Shown here: positions 57,597 through 64,000 of the stretch, in pieces
Numbering within the stretch: the stretch's first letter is position 1
Layout: every line of letters begins with the position of its first letter
Assembly: GCA_961205875.1 (NCBI GenBank)
Contig: OY540809.1
Location: 27,292,267 to 27,356,266 of the forward strand
DNA: 64,000 nucleotides
Source of the DNA: Sialis fuliginosa
Taxonomy: Eukaryota; Arthropoda; Insecta; Megaloptera; Sialidae
Direction: 5' to 3'
Translations under genes and position numbers: made by a program
Notes under the pieces: generated by a model
Databases searched by the model: none
Seen by the model: only the letters and a program-made list of their open reading frames with translations
Told to the model about the DNA's origin: nothing

Positions 57597-58019
57597 GGCT
57601 GACCATACACGTAGCTGTTTGTCTATACAGGTAAACTTGTACAGGTGACGAGCTCACACACGTTGTATACGGTTTGACCATCAGTTGAGCCATGGCATTC
57701 TTGGATCGCCTATTCAGGTCTGGCTGCATATACAGTTTCATCGATAGCAGTGACACCCAAGGTACGTAAAGTACAAGGTAGCCTCAGTAGTTCGGCGCGA
57801 GAGAGGAAAATACGTCATCTGTGGTGCCCAAATGTGGTGAGGGGGAATGATGTGCCCAATCATAACAAATATGGCCTTGTAACTCGGCACGAGAAGAGGA
57901 AAACACGTCATCTGAGGTGTCTAAGCTGATTGCTCAAAAACTACTGAGGCAACCTGTGTATTTACTAACCTTGAGTAGCATCCACGCTCCGGTCAACTGT
58001 ACATGTATAACCTACGTGT
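57597..58019. mobile_element. Candidate TAA-flanked MITE carrying the MULE-like MITE
   Basis: TAA at 57594-57596 and 58020-58022 flanks GGCTGACCATACACGTAG on the left and ACACGTAGGTTATACATGTA on the right-hand minus strand. The match covers ACACGTAG and GTACAGGT/GTACAGTTGAC-like blocks only, and the right end lacks the outer GGCTGACCAT, so the boundaries are tentative. GC is above that of the flanks. Confidence 0.4.
57758..57973 (+). mobile_element. MULE-like MITE copy 2, 216 bp
   Basis: The ends CAAGGTACGTAAAGTACAAG and, on the minus strand, CAAGGTTAGTAAATACACAG continue to GGTAGCCTCAGTAGTT / GGTTGCCTCAGTAGTT, about 36 bp of inverted repeat. The flanks AGTGACACC and AGTAGCATC match at 6 of 9, all differences being transitions, compatible with a 9-bp duplication. 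Same family as 4897-5104. Confidence 0.75.
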
Positions 58020-58160
58020 TAAATTATTTCCGTTGCATGAAACGCGAATTTCATTTCCGCGTCTAAAGAAGTGTAACTTCAAAAATTATTAAAGAAGGTA
58101 AAAATAAATTAAATTAAATTTTTTTTTCGGCGATTGTTATATTTTTTAAATTATTTCTTT

Positions 58161-58728
58161 GTTAACATCCCAATAGGAAGTTTTTGCAATCAGTTCGAAA
58201 ATCGAAATTAAAAATGTCAACATATTTTTATGTTTCAAAGTCAATATAGTATATTTACACTATTTTTAGAAAGACGTGTGTGTGTGTATGTATGTGCGTA
58301 TATGCTATTGACTTCGTTAGGGTGTCAATCAAAGCATCTTGACGTGATTATGATCTGAAAGAAATTTTATCGAATTCGATCTTGCCGTTTTTTTGTTAGA
58401 ACAAAATGACTGCAAAAAAGAGATTTCAGAATGTCTTGAAAAATAGTATCAGCTCTAATTTATTTTGGTGGCTATTGATACTTTGAAACCTTGGCCCCTA
58501 CTGTCAAAAAAACATATTCACATTAACTATCACAAATAGAACCCTTGTATATAATTTAATCAATTTAAAAAATAGTCCAGATGCGTATTAACTAAGTTAT
58601 ATTTTAGACCCCTACTGTTAAAATATCATATTCACATAAACTATATGAAAACAATAAATAATCAGTATTCTAGTATTGATAGTCATATCATTTTGGGAAG
58701 TTGGTTGTGTGGACCTCAAGGGTCTCAA
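58161..58728 (+). repeat. Interspersed repeat R2, copy 2 (shorter)
   Basis: GTTAACATCCCAATAGGAAG to GGGAAGTTGGTTGTGTGGAC. It shares ATATTTACACTATTTTTAGA, a GTGT tract at 58277-58292, CTTCGTTAGGGTGTCAATCA and GATTATGATCTGAAAGAAA with copy 1, but lacks the AAACCACCCTCAAAAT block. The 72-codon plus-strand frame 58645-58863 starts in its end and is unsupported. Confidence 0.7.
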
Positions 58729-59819
58729 CTTTATTTTTTAATATTGATTTTTTCGACTAAAAGGTTATTTATTATAACTTATAAAAGAGCTACATACATA
58801 TATAAGAAATATATTTTTAAATTACAAATAAATAATATTTTCATCAAAATTACGAAGAACTAAAAAAATATAAATCAGTCGTGGCTGTACGGGGCCCACC
58901 CTAACGCCAAACTTTAATTTAAAAAAATATATATAAATAATAATAAAAAAACATATTAAAAAGTTATATAACAATACATTTTAATAACTATGTTAGTTCA
59001 TAAAATAAATTTTTAAATAAAACTTGGTAGGTTATACTTTTGTTGTATGTTTATTATTTATTAACATCAATCACACCGTTTATTACGTTAACATTAATTC
59101 TATGTATGTATATAACGAGTCACCGTAAAAATTATCTTTAATATTTCAGAGATAACATGCACGTTTTGTCACGAACAATGCAACAAGTGATATGAATATT
59201 ATCTACATGAATTGTTACAGTGCTACAAAAATACACATTATCCTATACTTTTAAAACTACAAAATGTGTGTTTTTTTTGCTTCCAGTTTCAGTTTTGAAA
59301 TATATTCTGTAATATGATTTTTGAATTGTTAATCTTTTTTTAAATTTATTTTTTATGATTAATACGTTTTGATATCTAAACATATTTAAAATCTGGAAAT
59401 TATGTACACACGTAAATATTATTAATAAAAGTCATTAATTAGATCTACAAGTTAATATTTTTTAATTTAAAGTGCAATTACTTTGCAGGAGTCCTCAGGG
59501 ATATTTTATCATAGTTTCTATGTTATTGAAGTCACTTAATTAAAAGTTGTACATTGTTGCTAATTGCTTGTTTCTTTTTTAAGTGGGGACATTTAAAAAT
59601 GGAAAAAATTATGGAATACTGGTAAAAAACTGTTTCCGTTTTGTATTTATGCTGCTGAATACTGCAAATAAGCTTTTTGCTGCAAATGAAACAAAATGAC
59701 AACCAGATACAAAACGAAAGCTTTAACCATAATTGTTACTCAAGTGTCTATTAATAAGCTATACATACTTGTTGATATGCATATTGTTAATTTTGAAACA
59801 AAGAAAGTTTAATTCATAA
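58729..59819. other. AT-rich DNA, nothing recognised
   Basis: No supported feature. Confidence 0.4.
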
Positions 59820-60559
59820 TATACAAAGTAAACATATCGAAAAACTTTCAGGAATTGTAGAGGACATTAAAACAATCGCTTTTTGTTAATAAACCTATGT
59901 TCGCAAACGAGCCGTTTAAACAGTAGAGCAAAAGAAAGGACACCGCACAAGAGCAATCGGCCTTTTGGTTGAATTTTTTTGTAATTTGGGGAAATGATAG
60001 TTAAAAGTATGCTGATCAAAAGTTGTAATGGGCGCAATCTACGAAAATTCATGGTTTTTGCTTCAGGGGACACTCAAACATTTAAAATGTTTAAAACATG
60101 ATTTTGTGTTTATACGAGTAGGTACATATGCATTTTTTTTATCTCCTATCATCTTTTAAAATTATTTTTAGAATTTTTGATTAGTGATTTTTTTTTATAA
60201 ATTAATAAATGTTATGAAAAATTCTAAAATAAATAAATTATATAGCCTGGCTAGTTCTAAAAACTTTTCATCCTTAGCAAATTTTTTTATAAAAGTTGAT
60301 ATACAAACATTGAATGTTTGGGTGCCCTTGAAGCATAAATTATGGATTTTTTCGAAGATAGTCCTCTTCGAACTATCATTTCCCCAAGTTATAAAAAAAT
60401 TCAACCAAAAGGCAAAATTCATTGCTTTTGTGCGGGGTCCTTACTTTTGCTCTACTGCTAAAACGGCTCGTTTGGGGACATGGGTCAAAAAACGATTGTT
60501 TTAATGTCCTCGACAACTCCTGACAGTTTTGCCGGTATGTTTACGGGACATCCTGTATA
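59820..60559. mobile_element. TATACAGG-type foldback element, ~250-bp arms
   Basis: Left arm (about 59820-60095) and right arm (about 60295-60559) are inverted copies sharing GAGGACATTAAAACAATCG, AACGAGCCGTTTAAAC/AACGAGCCGTTTTAGC, TAGAGCAAAAG and GGGGAAATGATAGTT. The right end reads TATACAGGATGTCCCGTAAA on the minus strand; the left end has lost its outer bases. Frames on both strands (60184-60504, 60195-60422, 59867-60073) are arm sequence. Confidence 0.8.
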
Positions 60560-61302
60560 ATACAAGAATTGAAATCTTTATAATAAATTACAATTTTGAA
60601 AGTTACTAATTAATTAAAACTTTATTATTAGTTGTATCAAAATGTTTATCGATCCAGCTAACAAACAAAATATTTTAAAAGTTTTACCATAATTAAACAT
60701 TTTCTGCCAAACAAAATAAGTGGGTTTCGCAAAGGAGTAAAAAAAATTACAAAAACCTTCGTAAAATCTACAGTATATAAAAAACAATGTTTTCTTTCAT
60801 AAATATGATAAAAAACGATCCATTTCAAAACATATTAAAAAATATTTACCGAGCTATGAACTCATTGAAGTATCGTATAAACAAGTAAAATTCAACAACG
60901 TGTATGAATAAAACAGTAGTCGATGTTTGAACAATAATAAAATATAAATTGGGTAAATATATATCTGTTTACGACTAAAGAGAATATACTGCAACCTATC
61001 TTCTTACGTTTATAGGCAATCATAAAAATCGATAATGTAACGAGTGATGAAAAAAATATGCTTCTGATGGTATGCTAACTTGCAATGTCATGATAATAAT
61101 ATGGTGAAAGGGTTTAAAACAGTGGCAGGTATTGTAAAAAAAATTCTGATGGAGTTTTTAAGATACACAATCTTACTACTGGGAAATGTCAATTTTGATT
61201 TGGAAATAACAATTTTTGTATGAAAAGCCGGTTATAGGCTAGCACTTTAACCAGCGTCGAAACATGACGCTAGCTAAAGTTACAGCTTTATTTATTTAAA
61301 CA
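60560..61302. other. AT-rich DNA, nothing recognised
   Basis: No repeat partner or coding signal was found. Confidence 0.4.
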
Positions 61303-61305
61303 AGT

Positions 61306-61402
61306 GGTTCTCAAAGTCGTTCCTACGGACTCTCAGGGGGTCTGTGGCAAATTAAAAAAATTGGGGGTGCGTGGAAAACGTCAGGGGGGTCTGCAAAAGT
61401 TT
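61306..61402 (+). mobile_element. Solo hAT-like left end
   Basis: AAGTGGTTCTCAAAGTCGTT then CGGACTCTCAGGGGGTCTGT and GTCAGGGGGGTCTGC match hAT termini of the CAGTGGTTCTCAAA...AGGGGGTC type, with the first C changed to A. No right end was identified downstream. Confidence 0.5.
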
Positions 61403-61715
61403 TAATATAAAGTTAACTAATTGTGACTCAATTTCCATATTATGAATAGCTACAACTGATATGAGTTAATTTTTCATTATCTACAAATTTATCATTTGTT
61501 TGGCCAAATATGATCAAATATTACTTAAAAATTTAGTTAACTTATAACATGCGGTAAAGTTTACATCCAGGTGCGCACTCATTTTAGGCGCACAACGTTA
61601 CTGCAAGCTGTGATGAGCGTGAGTTAAATATGATGTACCTAGATGTGCCTAGCTGGGCCTGTTTATCGAACGATAGCTATTTGACAGATACAAATAGTTT
61701 GAGATAAACAATAGA
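61403..61715. other. Unassigned DNA, possibly hAT interior
   Basis: It follows the hAT-like end; a GC-richer part at 61565-61670 lacks a frame. Confidence 0.3.
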
Positions 61716-61716
61716 T

Positions 61717-61748
61717 ACCTATTATTCACTAAATAGTGAATAGTAGGT
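61717..61748. repeat. Near-perfect 32-bp palindrome
   Basis: ACCTATTATTCACTA and TAGTGAATAGTAGGT pair around AA with one mismatch, about 45 bp before the pogo-type element B. Confidence 0.8.
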
Positions 61749-61794
61749 ACTAACTATAGACAAACCTTTATATATGTAGAGCTACATACATATA

Positions 61795-62609
61795 GGGGAA
61801 AGTATGGTATATTGGACAACACGCTAAATTGGACCACCCTTATATCACGAAAAGTAGTCTTCTGATTTCTTAAATGGCAACACAATGCGATAAGCGCCTA
61901 ACATCATTGCATATCGGCTATATTGTTTTCTTTGACATGTTGAATGTTAGTGTTTTGTTTTCGCAAATTTAAATAAATGATTTTTGATGTAATTTTGAGT
62001 AATTCGTGCTAAGGGTGTAGTTAGTACAAAGGTAAGCATACATCGTTTTTAATTTATAGTTTGCAGCAGCAATTTATCAATAATTAACTGTCATGGATTG
62101 ATTGGCGGCTTTGATAGGTTATATTTTTTTAGATTTTTTTTCTCACTTTTCAGAACGTTGGTTAAAATGGATGGAACTTATACCAGTAATCCTGACATAT
62201 ATAATGATTGTCTTTCTTGAATAATTTAAATGAAATAATGTAACGAGACTGATCTTTTTTGTTTTTTGTTTTAATACTTATGATAAATAATTGTTTGATA
62301 GTCTGTAATTCATAAATATATATTATGTTTTGTTAACAGGTGTATTTTAGTTAATACTCTATTAAAGTTCAAATAAGTAACCCCGTGGTCCAATTTACAG
62401 TACCGGTTGACTAAATTGAAACAAAGCTCCGATCTCACATTTTGTTGATTTTTGTCGAGTTTATAATAATTATGTTGATTAATACTTAATAAAAAAAATA
62501 TACTTATAAACTGCTGTTTCATTTCATAAAAAAATAATTTGTCTAAGCCTGAAACTAGTATACTAAATATCTTAATTAAAAAAATGGTCCAAAATAACCG
62601 ACTTTCCCC
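61795..62609 (+). mobile_element. TA-flanked pogo-type element B, 815 bp
   Basis: TA (61793-61794, 62610-62611) flanks TAGGGGAAAGTATGGTATAT then TGGAC on the left and TAGGGGAAAGTCGGTTATTT then TGGACC on the right-hand minus strand. GTGGTCCAATTTA recurs inside (62388), as terminal motifs do in elements A and C. A 5' gene piece may survive: AAAGGTAAGC (about 62029) looks like a splice donor and TTTTTTCTCACTTTTCAG (about 62138-62155) an acceptor, after which ATGGATGGAACTTATACC runs 16 codons to a stop. No DDE or zinc-finger part is left. The 113-codon minus-strand frame 62310-62651 spans the right end and is not supported. Confidence 0.7.
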
Positions 62610-62611
62610 TA

Positions 62612-63189
62612 TAAATGATAAGATCTTATATTTTATAGGCAACAAAATCATAAAGATGTATAAAAGATTCGCGACTATATTCTTTTATTAAAAATAAATA
62701 TTTCGGTTTTTCATTCTATCGCCCGCCACTGAGCTGAGGATTTTTTCACTGAAATATATCCATCATAAACAACATATGACGTTAGCAAACTCGCTTTTTT
62801 ACATCCATTTTTAAATATGGTATTTTTCATATAGTATGAAATGTGTTTATCTCATCTATGTATGTTTATATAAACTATATAGGGCTGAGAGATTGTTTAG
62901 GTTATTATTTGATATATGATACATATATAAAAAGATATTGTATGTAATATAGTGTAAATAGTTGCTAATGAAGTAACTTTATGTAGGTGTAGGTATGCAT
63001 GTAAATTGTTTACCAGTGTGCAAATTAATTTATATTGTACGTTTTATTGCTAAAGTGCTTTATGAACATATGTAGCTTATTTGGTTTTATTATTCTTGTT
63101 TAACTTTTCGTTATATTATAGTGAAAAAGTTCACCAATAAATACGTAGGCTCTCTATGGATTGTACATATTTGTTTAATAAATTAAATG
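62612..63189. other. AT-rich DNA, nothing recognised
   Basis: No supported feature. Confidence 0.4.
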
Positions 63190-63210
63190 ATATAAGTATT
63201 TTCAGAAAAA

Positions 63211-63211
<1 letters not shown>

Positions 63212-63249
<38 letters not shown>
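63212..63249. repeat. (GT)n microsatellite in R2
   Basis: A long, nearly pure GT run, the longest microsatellite in the window, at the same R2 position as the tracts at 18060 and 58277. Confidence 0.95.
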
Positions 63250-63251
<2 letters not shown>

Positions 63252-63375
63252 CTGTGTACGTAAGTCATACGTACGTGCGTGTCATTGATTTCGTTGGGGT
63301 GCCAATCGAAGCATCTTGATGTGAATATGATCTGAAAGAAAGGATTTTTCGAGATTTAACCCATACGAGGGGAGG

Positions 63376-63395
63376 TTAGGTTAGGTTAGGTTAGG
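63376..63395 (+). repeat. (TTAGG)4, telomere-type tract, inside R2
   Basis: Four perfect TTAGG units replace the AAGGGGGTAAAAAGGGGTG-like text found at the corresponding place in R2 copy 1. Confidence 0.9.
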
Positions 63396-63721
63396 GTAAT
63401 TGTTTGTGTGAGTAAAAAAATGTTTTTACTTGAAACTTGGCATAAATAATCTACCATACAAAAAATGAAACATGTATTTCAGTATTTATTTATTTAATAC
63501 GTGCGTGAACAGCCATTGAAGGGGTGAAAACCACCCTCAAAATTTTAATTTTAAATACTAATAAATACGTCTTGGAAATAAATGCAATTAAATTCTAATT
63601 GTCAGATTAATTATTCTAAAAATGTGTATTGTATTATTGACATTAGGATATTAGAAAGCTAATATTCATAATATAAAGGTGAGTTTTATTTCTGACAAAT
63701 TCCATAAAATTTTTTAAATTT

Positions 63722-64000
63722 AAAAAAAACATCTGCCAAGTGAATGCACAGTGCTTCCTCGTGCTACATTCACTGAATGTAGTAAATTATTGAACAATTT
63801 AAATAAAAGCCGATAAATTGTTCAGATAAATTGCCTGCCATTGGTTAACCATTTAATTTTTATACAATTTTACTAAAAAATATTAGTTAGAAATTTTTTT
63901 AAGACGCACCTGATATTTTTTCGTATATTTTTAATTTTTGAGAATTTCAATCTAAATATAAATTTATGCAAACGTCAAAATGACATTTAAAACGTCAACA
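63722..64000 (-). repeat. Interspersed repeat R1, copy e (reverse, runs off the window)
   Basis: AAAACATCTGCCAAGTGAAT then GCACAGTGCTTCCTCGTG, GTTCAGATAAATTGCCTGCC and GCAAACGTCAAAATGACATT in the same order as 12909-13586. It continues past the window end. Confidence 0.75.

Larger units (their letters stand above)
63190..63718 (+). repeat. Interspersed repeat R2, copy 3 (ends missing)
   Basis: It starts at the TTTTCAGAAAAATGTATG text before the microsatellite, then TTTCGTTGGGGTGCCAATCG, GATCTGAAAGAAAGGATTTT, GGTGAAAACCACCCTCAAAA and TTATTGACATTAGGATATTA as in copy 1. Neither AACTTCCCAA end is present. R1 follows directly. Confidence 0.75.

Noticed and set aside
60184..60504. 106-codon frame and its antisense partners as genes
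   Set aside because: They are the inverted arms of the 59820-60559 foldback.
62310..62651. 113-codon minus-strand frame
   Set aside because: It crosses the right end of element B and its TA flank, with no motif.
1..64000. CRISPR array, tRNA or rRNA genes
   Set aside because: No short direct repeats with uniform unique spacers, no paired A-box/B-box within a cloverleaf-capable segment and no rRNA-like conserved blocks were found by eye.

Overview
This is eukaryotic, strongly AT-rich DNA, most likely insect. The clues are (TTAGG)4 tracts (the usual insect telomere unit) at 33690-33709 and 63376-63395, Helitron-like (Lep1-type) ends with TAATATTATAAATGCGAAAG and a CTAGT terminus, Tc1/pogo-, hAT-, piggyBac- and Harbinger-type target-site signatures, and many copies of unclassified interspersed families. 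I cannot place it at order level; Lepidoptera and Hemiptera are both plausible. No intact cellular gene, rRNA, tRNA, CRISPR array or prokaryotic-style operon is recognisable. Most open frames come from repeats or from chance; two short islands (47.2 kb, 52.4 kb) could be exon or promoter material but are unproven.

Layout. 0-0.3 kb is a foldback repeat. 1.8-5.3 kb is a nest: a piggyBac-like shell contains a small TTAA element, two hAT elements and a MULE-like MITE inside the second hAT. 7.0-8.8 kb is a 1.78-kb near-palindrome flanked by TA. 10.1-11.1 kb is a 294-bp satellite (three units plus a partial) followed by a foldback at 11.2-11.7 kb. 12.9-18.8 kb carries families R1, R2 and R4 and a TA-flanked element with a hAT MITE inside it. 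19-22.4 kb holds foldbacks and G/C homopolymers. 24.4-25.2 kb is a pogo-like deletion derivative that keeps the C-terminal zinc-finger tail of a transposase. 25.6-25.9 kb is Penelope-like sequence with a hammerhead-like core. 26-30 kb holds a TTA-flanked MITE, a Helitron-like element and a foldback with a hAT MITE inside. 32.5-34 kb is hAT-like. 36.3-38.4 kb is another nest. 39.1 kb is a Harbinger-like MITE. 39.6-40.5 kb is a second pogo-like element with transposase remains. 42.8-43.5 kb is a TTAA element, 44.3-45.1 kb carries a 287-bp duplication, and 47.9-48.6 kb is a hAT element. 50.9-52.1 kb is an element with long inverted ends. 54.8-55.6 kb is two abutting palindromes, the second with hammerhead-like cores. 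57.6-60.6 kb holds nested MITEs, R2 and a foldback. 61.8-62.6 kb is a fourth pogo-type element, and the window ends in R2 plus R1.

The genes do not work together in any pathway. The window reads as an intergenic or intronic transposon graveyard dominated by non-autonomous DNA elements, many nested, with recoverable target-site duplications. The most interesting features are the four TA-flanked elements whose otherwise different termini share a TAGGGG...GG(T/C)AA skeleton, two of them with transposase remnants, and the pair of hammerhead-like cores in inverted orientation, one with stem II removed.
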